From Euborellia annulipes (lineage: Eukaryota > Arthropoda > Insecta > Dermaptera > Anisolabididae), in contig JAKCPI010016823.1 of assembly GCA_023213315.1 (NCBI GenBank), positions 37,180 through 101,179 on the forward strand: 64,000 nucleotides of DNA. Reading direction: 5' to 3'. The number at the start of each line of letters is the position of its first letter. The first letter of the stretch is position 1. The notes under the pieces were generated by a model. It made no database searches. It was not told the origin of the DNA and saw only the letters and a program-made list of their open reading frames with translations. Shown here piece by piece: positions 11,033 to 20,990 of this stretch. The position numbers were made by a program, and so were the translations under genes.

Positions 11033-12104
11033 TTTATAACTTAAAATAATATTTCTTTAAATTTAATATATACAACTTAAACTTACATGGATAAAGACCG
11101 ATCAAATTTGTCTATTAAATAAAAGATGATGGTACCTATAGAGTTGTTTTCACCATTTTACTCTGCATTTTTCAATAAGAGATGAATTCTGTTCCCCACT
11201 TTAAAATGATTCTTCATATGTTGAGTTGAACTTACGAAGAGATACGAAATCTATTAAAAAAAAAAAAAAAAAAAAAAAATCGTTTTAAAATCTATTTGAT
11301 TGACAGCAAAATAATCGTCGATTTGAACTTTCAACATACCTTTTGAGTTTTAATTTTATTTTCATTTTTTTTGTTCTGGTTGCCCTTGGGAACCAATTGT
11401 GAATTCTAGAAGATTTAAAGAAATGCTTGTTGAGATTAGATATGAATGAGTAGAAAGGAAGATTTTTCCATTTCTCATATTTAATCCATTTCTTAATGAA
11501 GACGATGATTCTTGAGCTTTTGTTTTTATTTTGGCCGAGCAAAATATTTGTTCCTTCTATATTTTGGCCAACAGTTGACATTTTGAAGATGAAATCTAAA
11601 ACAAAATATATTCTTTGTTTAATCTTATATGTTACACATAGGGCATTTTTTAAATTAGCCAATGAGAATGCACTACTATTTCCTTCCAAAAATAAAACAG
11701 TAGAAATCATGATTTATCTTTAATTGGAAGCTATTTACTTGATATTTTTATCATATATATGGTATATATATTGCATATTTTAATACTTTTACTGCATATT
11801 ATATAGCATATTTAGGGGATTTTACTGCATTAAAATCCCGGCTTAAATTATGAGAAAGGCTGAACGCACACCGAACGAGCAAAAATGTTTGCGAACAAAA
11901 CGTTTTTGCCTAAAAATGTTTTTTCAATGCTTTTCTATGGGTCAACGCACACCGAAGAGACACAATCAGACATGATTCAACATCATCGAACAAAATGTTT
12001 TGTCCGAAAACGTTTTTGCTCGTTCGGTGTGCGTTGGCATCGAGCAAAACATTACTGGAAGCAAACTGGCTACTGGAAGCAAAATAATTTTTTTTATAAT
12101 TTTT
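11033..12104. other. AT-rich stretch with a 25-nt A-run
   Basis: Holds a long poly-A at about 11254-11279. At about 11860-12050 there are paired motifs on both strands (CGAACGAGCAAAAATGTTT and ACGTTTTTGCTCGTTCG) that form a loose inverted repeat around AACGCACACCGAA. No gene supported. Confidence 0.5.
11861..12047. repeat. Inverted repeat, GAACGCACACCGAACGAGC arms
   Basis: GAACGCACACCGAACGAGCA near 11862-11881 is mirrored by TGCTCGTTCGGTGTGCGTT near 12017-12035. An internal CAACGCACACCGAAGAGACA lies at about 11943. Arms of ~19 bp about 135 bp apart suggest a small miniature element. Confidence 0.65.
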
Positions 12105-12355
12105 AAAAACACTCACACTTTTTTCCTATTCACACTTATATACGCACAGTCTCCTCGGCAAGTCAGGCCATATAAGACTTTATACGATAACCGTTATTAT
12201 GAAAATATATATTTATATTAGGGTCCAGGCATTCTTATTTAAGCAATTTGGATGCCAAATGGCTTAAATAAAATCATCGGATTGCATGTGATCCGAACCC
12301 CCGACCCTTGGTATACAAGGCAGACGCGCTACCAACTACGCCAAGCCCGGGGCAG
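12105..12355 (-). mobile_element. tRNA-derived SINE T, copy 1
   Basis: On the - strand the head carries a box A-like TTGGCGTAGTTGG and a box B-like GGTTCGGATCA. These are followed by the SINE body (GATTTTATTTAAGCCATTTGG, broken here) and a tail rich in GTGTGAGTGTG. A short stretch identical to part of repeat A (ATAAATTTTACATC) directly precedes the head. Confidence 0.8.
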
Positions 12356-12367
12356 ATGTAAAATTTA

Positions 12368-12629
12368 TTTTTAAAAAACATACACACTTTTTTCTCATTC
12401 ACACTCGCATTCCACACACATTCACACAGTCTTTTCGGCAACTTAGGCCATTTAAGACTTTGACGATAACCGTTGTAATATATATTATCTATTGTGGGTT
12501 CAGGCATTTCTACTTAAGCCATCTGGTATCCAAATGGCTTAAATAAAATCATCGGACTGCCTGGGTCCGAACCCGTGACGTTTGGTATTGGAGGTAGGCA
12601 CACTACCTACTACGCCACACCCGGGGGCG
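12368..12629 (-). mobile_element. tRNA-derived SINE T, copy 2
   Basis: Full-length - strand copy in tandem with copy 1. The head has TGGCGTAGTAGG and GGTTCGGACCC, matching the internal Pol III promoter boxes of tRNA genes. It abuts repeat A at 12631 with no spacer. Confidence 0.82.
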
Positions 12630-12630
12630 G

Positions 12631-13164
12631 TGTAAAATTTATAAACATGGGAAAATATTTTAATTTTGTTACCATGGCAATCATTTCTCCTATATTTCCT
12701 AAGAAGTACAAGAGTAAAGTGGTCTTCATACAATTTTGAGAGCAAAATGAGAATATACATTTAAAAGAGCTTCTAAAAAATAATTGATTTTTGAATTTTA
12801 ATCAAAATTGTTTGAACGAATTTTGAGAAAATCGAAAAAAAACTGAAAAAGTACATCAGTAAAGTACTATTACTCTTTGGCCGATTTTGTTCAAAAGCTT
12901 CGGTGCCACGTGTCAGAGAGGTGCCTAACTTAAATATAAAGTTTCAACCTCCTAGTTCTTTTCGTTCTTGAGATATTTTGTTCACAGACACACGGACACA
13001 CACCCAGACACACAGACAGACCATGTCACGAAAACCACTTTTTTTTGGACACAGGGGACCTCAAAACGTGTAAATCCATCAAAATTTCGACATCGAATTT
13101 TTGACATGAATCCAATACTTTCTCTCTATATATTAACATATATAAAGATAAGAGAAAGTAAAAA
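12631..13164 (-). mobile_element. Repeat A, copy 1, lacking its 3' hairpin
   Basis: Runs from the terminal ACTTTCTC...AGAGAAAGT hairpin (about 13110-13162) through the conserved body (TTTTGAGGTCCCCTG-type, CAGACAGACCATGTC, AGTACTTTACTGATG). It stops at AAATTTTACA, where SINE T begins. Repeat A has no coding capacity and its transposon class is unknown. Confidence 0.8.
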
Positions 13165-13174
13165 GGGGGTGTAA

Positions 13175-13932
13175 ATGGTTTCAGATGGCGAAAAAAGATC
13201 TTAAAAAATTACAAGGTCCGGCTTAGTTAAACAAACCCCCCCCCTCAGTGTACGGCCCTGGGTTTGAATAGCTTTAAATGCCATTAAATGCTTTAAAAAA
13301 AAATGTATTTTATTTTTCTACTCCCCTCCCCCTTAACTAAAATCACTATCAATATGAAAACAAAAATAAATAAATAAAGAACAATAAATTGATCGTTCCA
13401 CTTTTAATATTTTACTATTAATAATTGAAATGTTCAAACCAAATGCAAATAGAATAGAAAAGTTTCAAGGCGTCAGAGAGAGGTAGGCCAAAATACAAAC
13501 AAGATGCCTAATCGATGTAGGTAGAAATAAATACCATTCCAACATGCCTAATATACCTGAAATGGAGGCCGAGTGGAGGGGTTGCAATTGATTCACCAGA
13601 AATATTATTTTAAATTTAAAAAAATTTGGAAGAAAGTTTATTCACGTGTAAACGTAGTTTACCAGGATATATTTACTCTCTCGTAAAATTGAGTTTTAAA
13701 AATCAAAAAATATTAGGCCTAAAATGAAAATCATTGATTCGGCTCCATATTATTATTCTCTGTATATTGTGCTTATCAAAAAAAAAATTCATTTTTTATT
13801 CAATCTTTGAAGATTATTGATAAAAATCAAAAATACTAATTTCATATTATGGAAAGAATGAACTTATAAACAAGTATTATAAATTTTTTTTTGTTTTAAT
13901 TATAATTAATTAGTTAGTTATTAAGATTAAAT
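13175..13932. other. AT-rich stretch with SINE fragment and splice-like signal
   Basis: 13172-13200 resembles the tail of SINE U. At about 13550-13575 (- strand) a pyrimidine-rich run ends CATTTCAG followed by GTATAT, an acceptor-like site with a weak donor next to it. No gene is supported. Confidence 0.4.
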
Positions 13933-14179
13933 GGACCCTGTTTGCAATGGTGTGTCAAAGACCAAACATCGAGTTTTGAGAAAATCAACATTAAAGTTTT
14001 TTGTTTTCATTGGATTATATATAATTTTTCTTGTCAATTGTGCAAGTAACATTAAATATAAATTTTTTAGGACATATTTCATAAAAAATACTATTTATTA
14101 AAGCATTTGAAACAATATTCCGTGCTTAACTCAATTTTGAATATTTTGGTCTTTGACACACCATTGCATAACAGGGTCC
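13933..14179. mobile_element. Miniature element with GGACCCTGTT ends, copy 1
   Basis: Inverted ends GGACCCTGTTTGCAATGGTG and CACCATTGCATAACAGGGTCC (about 33 bp with mismatches) enclose an AT-rich interior. A second copy lies at 17671-17919 and a fragment at 18004-18072. No transposase is visible and the target duplication is unclear. Confidence 0.8.
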
Positions 14180-14376
14180 AAATAAAAAATAGTTTTTTGA
14201 TACACTTAATATACAAGGTATAATCTAAAAATAGCATAGAGATATATTTACTAGGCTCAATATTGATAGGGCTATTGGTGCTTATAAGCTCTTGCCCGTA
14301 GAAAAGAAATAACGCTTATCTATCTTTAACCACGTGTTTGATCATAATTTTTCAAAATTATTAATTTTAAACAGTA

Positions 14377-14574
14377 CAGTGAGGGACAATATTAAGTCCC
14401 ACCCATCCGTTTTCAAGTTGTGATTATTTCATTGTTTTTATAAAAGCAAATGAAAATCTTTATTGTAATTTTCTAGGTTTGAACCATGAAAGTTTCCATT
14501 AAAAAATTTAGAATATTTTTTTTAAAAACAATGAGACAATCACAAGTAGAAAACACATGGGTGGGACTTAATAT
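14377..14574 (+). mobile_element. Long-inverted-repeat miniature element (CAGTGAGGG), truncated
   Basis: Begins CAGTGAGGGACAATATTAAG after TA. The right arm (CACAAGTAGAAAACACATGG) ends early at AATATT and lacks the terminal CCCTCACTG. An intact relative is at 43715-43926. TA target and ends suggest a Tc1/mariner-type non-autonomous element. Confidence 0.75.
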
Positions 14575-14994
14575 TTTTAAATTTACGGAGGCCCCGTTTC
14601 TATTTTTTCCAAATTTTCTAAATAATTGATAAAGTCTTATAATAATCAAAAATATACTACTAGTTTGTATTCATAAATATTTTTGTAATAAAAATTTTTG
14701 TATTTGTAGGCTATTATTTTATAAAAGGTGTGGGGGAGGAGTAATACAATTAAATATTTTTTGAGGGAGGCGTGGTTTCCCGAAGTTTGGAAACAACTGC
14801 AGTACATGATCTATAGATGAATTTTATTTATATTTAAAAAATTTGTTTTAATATTTAAATTAAATTCTATTAAAAGAAAATTTTTTTAATTCAATAATAA
14901 TTGCAGTGATGTTATTTAGGGGGGGGAAGGACTCGATTGTCTCCTTTAAGGCTTCTGATCTTCTTTTCTTTTATTCAAATTAAAATATTTAAAT
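14575..14994. other. AT-rich stretch
   Basis: Nothing recognisable beyond poly-T and poly-A tracts and a GGGGGGG run near 14921. Confidence 0.4.
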
Positions 14995-15165
14995 TAAGCC
15001 ATTTGGATACCAATTGGCTTAAATAGAAATGCCTGGACCCCCAATAGATAGATGGATAATATAACGGTTATCGTCAAAGTCTTAAATGGTCTAAGTTGCC
15101 GAAAAGACTGTGTTAATATGTGTGTAAATGTGAGTATGAATGGGAAAAAAGACTGGTTAAAAAAA
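14995..15165 (+). mobile_element. SINE T, 5'-truncated (tail only)
   Basis: AAGCCATTTGGATACC through AACGGTTATCGTCAAAGTC and the GTGTGTAAATGTGAGTATG tail. The tRNA-like head is absent. Confidence 0.75.
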
Positions 15166-15273
15166 AAAAATTTAAAAATATTCATAAAAACGATGATGAA
15201 TTTGTTAGAACAATGAAATATTTTCTCTAATGAATTTTTTGGACCCAGTAAATTTTTTTTTATATAGGCTACT

Positions 15274-15472
15274 GTATTATTATTATTACTATAGGAGTTT
15301 TTTATAATAGACCACATTTGTATTAATTATTTATTACAAATAGTGAGTCTGAGCACGTGCGCAGTACTTGAAAACGACTGCAAAATAAGCAGTCGAAACG
15401 TTGTTCAGTATTTATAATAATTAAAACAAATGTGGTCTATAATTAAAAAATCCCATATTAATAATAATAGAA
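15274..15472. repeat. Foldback element with GAAACG core
   Basis: Arms of ~70 bp (15274-15346 and 15403-15472, sharing ATAGACCACATTTGT) flank a centre with the stem GACTGC/GCAGTC followed by GAAACGTT. The core is reminiscent of the stem II and GAAA part of hammerhead-like motifs in Penelope-like elements, but CTGANGA is not intact. Confidence 0.7.
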
Positions 15473-15760
15473 CCACAAAAGCTTTCATAAATTTTTTACT
15501 AATTCTAACAAAAAAAAAAAAAAAAAAAAAAAAAAAACTACATAAATTTACGAAAACAATTTGAAAATATAATTCTAATAAAAAATTTTCAAAATCAATA
15601 ATTACTTTAGATTCTATACAAACTTACTTTTAGAAAATACTGATTTAATCTTTGAATATTTGGACACTTCGTTTATTTATAAAAAAAAAATTAATAATAT
15701 TATCATCATCCTCTTAACGTTCTATTACATCATTTGGATTTAAAATATTCAAAATTCACT
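15473..15760. other. AT-rich stretch with 27-nt A-run
   Basis: Poly-A at about 15511-15537. If the - strand exon at 15764-15921 is real, this is the start of its first intron. Confidence 0.4.
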
Positions 15761-15763
15761 CAC

Positions 15764-15921
15764 CTTAATAAATCGTTGTGCAGTTGATTGTAAATAACAC
15801 CCCGATCTCGTTGGAGAAGACTTTCACTTATTCAGGATCACTTCAAAGAAATTCACAAAACGCTTGAGAAATGCTCAAATCCTCATAGATGTGCTCTGTG
15901 CAAAATTCTTCTTCGTTTTGT
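15764..15921 (-). other. Candidate 5' non-coding first exon (- strand)
   Basis: Non-repetitive, more GC than its surroundings. Reading the - strand, it starts about 30 nt after a TATA box and ends in ATTAAG followed by GTGAGT, a perfect metazoan donor (exon end 15764). The only ATG opens a three-codon frame (ATG AGG ATT TGA), so the exon would be untranslated leader. The next exon would lie at lower coordinates. I cannot name the gene, and the TSS is inferred from the TATA position only. Confidence 0.4.
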
Positions 15922-15942
15922 CGTTTAGTCCTTTGCTCGGCT

Positions 15943-15952
15943 TATTTATATA
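15943..15952 (-). promoter_or_regulatory. TATA box of candidate - strand promoter
   Basis: Reads TATATAAATA on the - strand and is preceded by a C-rich tract (15958-15990). Spacing to the exon start would be the usual ~30 nt. Confidence 0.45.
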
Positions 15953-15989
15953 GGGTAGTGGAGGGGTTGGAGGGGTAGAGGGTTGGAAA

Positions 15990-16350
15990 AACGTTGACCA
16001 CAAACAGGGTCTCCATTCACAAAGAATAGGACTTTGCCCTTCCTTCTAAGGAATTTTAGATACAATAGCAGGCCCTCCCAGCAAGGGACGCTAACTAAAC
16101 AAAACCAAAATAGCTATTGTTATCAGCTTATCTGAATTTGTTAAAAAAATAATTAGGCCTATATTAAGAAAAAAAATTTCAAAAATAATTATTTTTTAAA
16201 TTTTGCTTGAAAATTTTTTTAAATTTTTTTCAATTTTAATATGATCGTTATTTATTTATACTAATTTCTTTTCCTAATGAGGAATGGTGTCTCTCTGGAA
16301 TTTTTTATTTGTTCACTGAAGTCTTTTTCTTCTTCTTCAAAAAAAAGTAA
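15990..16350. other. Upstream region of candidate - strand promoter
   Basis: Apparently unique sequence, moderately GC-rich to about 16110, then AT-rich. No gene seen. Proximal promoter function is inferred from position only. Confidence 0.35.
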
Positions 16351-16983
16351 AAAATCTGGTGTGACTGGTCGCACAGCAAACAACTTTCGATTACCGAAGG
16401 TGTGTTCTGTACTTGACATACCAGATTTCCCGTGTCGATATATATATTTATTGATAATTTTCGACGCAATGGTACATTTGAATAAACATAGAAAAATATT
16501 TATATTTTGTTACCGTAGTAAACATTTCTCCAATTTTTTCTATGAAGTACAAGAGTAAAGTGTGCTTCAGAAGATTTCAATACCAAAATGAGAATATACA
16601 TTTTAAATAGCATCTAAAAATAATTGATTTTTGAATTTTAATCAAATTCGTTGGAGCGAATTTTGAGAAAATTAAAAAAAAACTGAAAAACTACAACAGT
16701 AAAGTACTAGTACTTTTTGGCTGATTTTGATTAAAAGCTTCTTTTGTCGCTCCAGGAGGGTACAAAAATTAAATACAAAATTTCAACCTCCTAGCTGAAT
16801 TCCTTCATTCTTAAATTTGAACACACACACACATTCACACTGACAGACAGACCATGTCGGAAAAACCACTTTTTTTATTCACCGGACCACGTGTATATCC
16901 ATCAAAATCTCGGCATCAAATTTTTAACATGAAACCAATACTTTCTATGTTTATTAACATATACATATACGCAAGAGAAAGTA
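16351..16983 (-). mobile_element. Repeat A, copy 2, full length
   Basis: Contains the 3' hairpin (AATCTGGTGTGAC / ATACCAGATT, 16352-16430), the whole body, and the 5' end hairpin with TTTATTAACATATACATATA in the loop and GAGAAAGTA at the end. Confidence 0.82.
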
Positions 16984-17670
16984 AAATTCATAAAAAATTA
17001 TTTTTTTCAGCCATCTCTCATTAATTTTGACAATTTATATTATTGAATATTTGTATACTAAATCTTTGTATTAGCAATTTTTTTTTATAAAACGACTAGA
17101 GTAAAAGGTTAATCAAAATTCATATTTGTACATAATATAGCCTTTCAAAATTTGCTCCTTAAAAAAAATATTGTGTTTTTAAATCATTCACTCTAGCGAG
17201 CTAGAGCAATGTTAATCTTATAATTTCTTTAATTTTCATCCTTTAAACGTTTCAAAGGAATTTAATAATTGTTGAGTAGGTCAGTTTTTTCCATTTAAAC
17301 TTACGGTTTATAAAAAACTGGCGACAAATTCACAAGTCTGCATGGATAACTGACCTACTCAACAGACTCTAATTAACTTTTCTTTTATTCATTTCTTGTT
17401 AAGTCAATAAAAAATAAGAAAAGAAAATATTCAAGTAGAATAACAGTTTACAATATAAAAGATGGACTAGCTAGCGAGAATTTAGTTCAACAAATTTTAC
17501 TTTTTCATAAATTACAGAAATCCTCGATATCTTGACGTTTTGATTAAAAAAAAAACTTTTTTGAAATTAGGCTCGTTTGTGTATGTGAACAAGATATCTT
17601 AAAAATATATCGAATTAAATTGATCAACGAAGCAGCCAAGGAAGAAAATTCTCTGAATGCTTTACCAATT
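16984..17670. other. AT-rich stretch with a small palindromic element
   Basis: Apart from the inverted repeat at 17271-17363, nothing recognisable. Confidence 0.4.
17271..17363. repeat. 93-bp inverted repeat, perfect 16-bp arms
   Basis: GTTGAGTAGGTCAGTT at 17271-17286 is exactly complementary to AACTGACCTACTCAAC at 17348-17363. It could be a tiny miniature element or a structured transcript. Confidence 0.8.
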
Positions 17671-17919
17671 GGACCCTGTTACGCATTAGTGTGTCAAGCG
17701 CCAGCTACCGAGTTTTGAGAAAATTAACATTAAAGTTTTTCGTTTTCACTGGATTATAAATAATTTTTTTTGTCAATTGTGCAATTGACATTAAATATAA
17801 ATTTTTTTAGCACATATTTCATAAAAAATACTAATAATTATAGCATTTGAATCAATATTCCGTGCTTAACTCAATTTTTAATTTTTTGGTGCTTGACACA
17901 CTATTGCATAACAGAGTCC
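17671..17919. mobile_element. Miniature element with GGACCCTGTT ends, copy 2
   Basis: Same family and interior as 13933-14179. Right end is CACACTATTGCATAACAGAG then TCC. Confidence 0.8.
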
Positions 17920-18003
17920 AATTAGTTAGCCGAAACGTTCATACTTTCTTTACTAATGATATACAGCCACAACTTGCACATTAAATAGATCAAATTTGAT
18001 ATG

Positions 18004-18072
18004 TGTTTCAAGCGCCAGCTACCGAGATTTGAGAAAATTAACATTAAAGTTTTTTGTTTTCATTGGATTAGG
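18004..18072 (+). mobile_element. Fragment of the GGACCCTGTT-type miniature element
   Basis: Matches the 5' third of copy 2 (TTCAAGCGCCAGCTACCGAG onward), truncated on both sides. Confidence 0.7.
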
Positions 18073-18149
18073 CCTATATACCATACTAGACGCAAAGCCC
18101 CGCCTCCTAATTACAATAAATCTTCCGGCGGTAGTTTAACAGTCTTGTC

Positions 18150-18425
18150 GCCCTCGGGTGTGGCGTAGTAGGTAGCGTGCCTACCTCCTATACCAAACGT
18201 CGCGGGTTCGGACCCAGGCAGTCCGATGATTTTATTTAAGCCATTTGGATACCAGATGACTTAAATAGAAATGCCTGAACCCCAAATATATATATTAATC
18301 ACAACGGTTATCGTCAAAGTCTTAAATGGCCTAAGTTGCCGAAATGACTGTGTGAATGTGTGTGTGAGTGTGAGTATGAATGAGAAAAAAGTGTGAATGT
18401 TTAATACAATAAACTCCAACAGAAA
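18150..18425 (+). mobile_element. Full-length SINE T with target-site duplication
   Basis: Best-preserved copy. Box A-like TGGCGTAGTAGG is at 18161-18172 and box B-like GGTTCGGACCC at 18205-18215, about 32 nt apart as in tRNA genes. The body has the internal partial palindrome ATTTAAGCCATTTGG / GACTTAAAT, and the tail holds GTGTGTGTGAGTGTG and ends ACTCCAACAGAAA. It is flanked by 14-bp direct repeats TTAACAGTCTTGTC (18136-18149 and 18426-18439), the mark of LINE-driven retrotransposition. Confidence 0.9.
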
Positions 18426-18439
18426 TTAACAGTCTTGTC

Positions 18440-19722
18440 TGTTGGGGGCCACTTATCCCGATTTTCAGTTTAATCACTGTGGCTGTTGTCCATTCTTCTT
18501 GTCAGGACCGGCGGCTTTTTGTCATATTATGATAAATAACATAAACAGTTTATATTCTTTCACGTTTTTCGAAAAACTGATTGTTTTTGAGATAATCACT
18601 AATTTTTAACGAATTTGAATTTTCAACAATATATCTCAAATCAGAGATATAAAAATTATTCCCGTTGGTTAAAACAAATTTATTTTGAATTTGACTTGAA
18701 CTTCCATGATTTTTTACAAAAACTACCCTCCGTATTCAAATCATACAAATTGGCAGAGTAACAGAGAGGGTAAAAAAGAAGGTCATTTATCTTTCGCTAA
18801 TCAATTGCCATTTGGAAATGAATGAGAGGGAGTATAGGTGAGTGAAGAGCTATTTTGCCCAGGTGTCTTGGCAATAAGTCAGTAGTTGTAGCAGGCGGCG
18901 GGCGGTCTGCCCGGAGAGAGAACTCTATTTATAACTCTACACCCACACAAACCCCACCCTCTCCTTCATAGCTTCTCTAAAACAAATTCACAGTCAACAT
19001 TCGAACATGTCTATTTTAAGGCCCATTTTTATCTCTTTTTTTAATAATTTGCTTTATTAAAAAAAAATCTGGTGTGAAATATAAAATTTCCGGCATATTC
19101 TTCTAACCTGAATTTTTGTACAATTTTATTTATTCCACATTCACTTGATTCAAATTTAAATTTAAAATTTTTGTTATTTATTGAAACATATGATCGAGAT
19201 TTTCAAAAATTGAAAAGTTTAAGCTTATTTATAACCATGAGAGCTGTCCGAGCTTGGATCGGCATTTCTTTTGTTATATCTATTTTTTTTTTTTTTTCAA
19301 TATTTTCAATAGCCATTAGCCTAGGCTGTGCTTTTTCTCAGTCAGTATTCTTCTTTGTACTATTACAAAAGAAAAGCAATCCTAGACAATTGTTTAAAAC
19401 GCTCTTAAAACCGTAAATGACCCAAGTTTGATCCCTCTCTCAATTAGAGCAGAGATATTAAAAAAAATTTTTTTTTTGCTAATTTGCTTTTGAATATACC
19501 TGACTAATAGAATGGAGGTAAATGTCTTTCTTCAAAATCTAAGAACTCCTCTCATCCATTATGGAAAAATACGTAGTTAAGCTAGGTGATTTGGAGAAAA
19601 TATCTCCAACATTTCTTTCCTATTAAGACGTACTTATTATTCTTTCGAATGGCCTAACATGTGCAACTATTTTTTCTGTCGAGATATATTTATTTTCTAA
19701 CAGTATTTATTTATTTTTTTTT
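18440..19722. other. Mixed unique stretch with GC-rich patch
   Basis: 18470-18520 resembles the end of repeat W. 18830-18960 is non-repetitive with GGCGGCGGGCGG (about 18894), the TATA- or MEF2-like CTATTTATAA (about 18925) and a C-rich run, a possible promoter or enhancer. No exon or splice signal is convincing. 19030-19720 is AT-rich with poly-T runs. Confidence 0.4.
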
Positions 19723-20466
19723 TAACATTCAAAACTTTTTTCTCATTCACACTCACACTCGCACACACATTCACACAGTCTTTTCGGCAACTTAGGCCAT
19801 TTAAGACTTTTACGATAACCGTTATTTAATAATATATATTTATTTGGGGTCCAGGTAGGGCTGGACGGTAAACCGGTTTACCGGTAAAACCGGTAAAATT
19901 TTTTACCGAAAACGCGGTAACGAACCTCTAATTCGGTAAAAACCGGTTTTTTTTTCGAAAGTCGGTAAAAACTTATTTTTTCGGACGGTAAAAAATTTGG
20001 TTCCGCGAGAAAAAATGTTCCGCGGCGGCAAACTTTGGTTCCGCGGGCGGGAAAAAATTGGCGTCTCAAAAAAGGTAAAATATTTTTTCGGACGGGGAAA
20101 ATTTTGGTTCCGCGAAAAAAATGTTCCGCGGCGGCAAATTTCTGTTCCGTGGGCGGCAAAAAAATTGGCGTCTCTAAAAAAAAGGTAAAATATTTTTTCG
20201 GACGGGGGAAAATTTTGGTTCCGCGAAAAAAAATGTTCCGCGGCGGCAAACTTTGGTTCCGCGGGCGGTAAAAAATTTTTACCGACTTTCGAGAAAAACC
20301 GGTTTTTTTTCATTATCGAGGTCGGTAATGAAAATCCATTACCATCCAGCCCTAGGTCCAGGCATTCTTGGTATCCAAATGGCTTAAATAAAATCATCGG
20401 ACTGCCTGGGATCCGAACTCGCGACTTTTGGTATACGAGGTTAGCACGCTAACCTCTACACCAACA
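19723..20466 (-). mobile_element. SINE T, copy split by an hAT element
   Basis: Tail and body lie at 19723-19855 and the rest with the tRNA-like head at 20363-20466 (box B-like GAGTTCGGATCC on -). The gap is exactly the hAT element at 19856-20354 plus one duplicated 8-mer. The head abuts repeat A at 20467. Confidence 0.85.
19856..20354. mobile_element. hAT miniature element nested in SINE T
   Basis: 499 bp with inverted ends TAGGGCTGGACGGTAA and TTACCATCCAGCCCTA, flanked by the 8-bp duplication GGTCCAGG (19848-19855 and 20355-20362), diagnostic of hAT insertion. The interior has about three tandem ~115-bp units with GTTCCGCG, GCGGCGGCAAA and GGTAAAATATTTTTTCGGAC. The long frames on both strands come from these units and are not genes. 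Confidence 0.9.
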
Positions 20467-20941
20467 TGTAAAATTTATAAACATGGAAAAATATTTATAT
20501 TTTGGTACCATGACAACCATTTCTCCTATCTTTCCTATGAAGTACAAGATGTAATGTGTACTTCAAAAAATTTTAATGGCAAAATGCAAATATAAATTTT
20601 AAAGAGCATCTAAAAAATAATTGATTTTTGAATTTCGTTGGAGTTAATTTTGAGAAAATTGAAAAAAATTGAAAAAGTACATCAGTAAAGTACTAGTACT
20701 CTTTGGCCGATTTTGTTCAAAAAGTTCGTCTCACGTCCCAGTCGGGTACCTAACTTATATATAAAATTTTAACTTCCCAGCTCTTTTCGTTCTTGAGATA
20801 TTTTGTTCACATATACACAGACAGACCATGTCGCGAAAACCACTTTTTTTTGGAATCACGGGACATCAAAACATGAATATCCATCAAAATCTTGACATGG
20901 GATTTTTGACAAGAATCCAAAACTTTCTCACTATATATATT

Positions 20942-20977
<36 letters not shown>

Positions 20978-20990
20978 TAAGAGGAAGTAA
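20467..20990 (-). mobile_element. Repeat A, copy 3, lacking its 3' hairpin
   Basis: Body plus end hairpin, with an (AT)n expansion of ~34 bp in the hairpin loop (20943-20977). It joins the SINE T head at TAAATTTTACAT. Confidence 0.8.

Noticed and set aside
12960..13025. CA/CAGA repeats as a CRISPR-like or regulatory array
   Set aside because: It is the CAGACAGACC microsatellite inside repeat A, present in most copies.
13550..13580. Recursive splice site on the - strand
   Set aside because: Good pyrimidine tract and CAG, but the following GTATAT is a weak donor and no other support exists.
18161..18240. Functional tRNA gene
   Set aside because: Has box A and B but no foldable anticodon and acceptor arms that I can support; it is the head of SINE T, with many copies.
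19878..20397. Overlapping long frames on both strands (up to 164 codons)
   Set aside because: They lie in the tandem interior of an hAT miniature element. Frames arise from ~115-bp repeats, with poly-Lys/Phe-rich composition.
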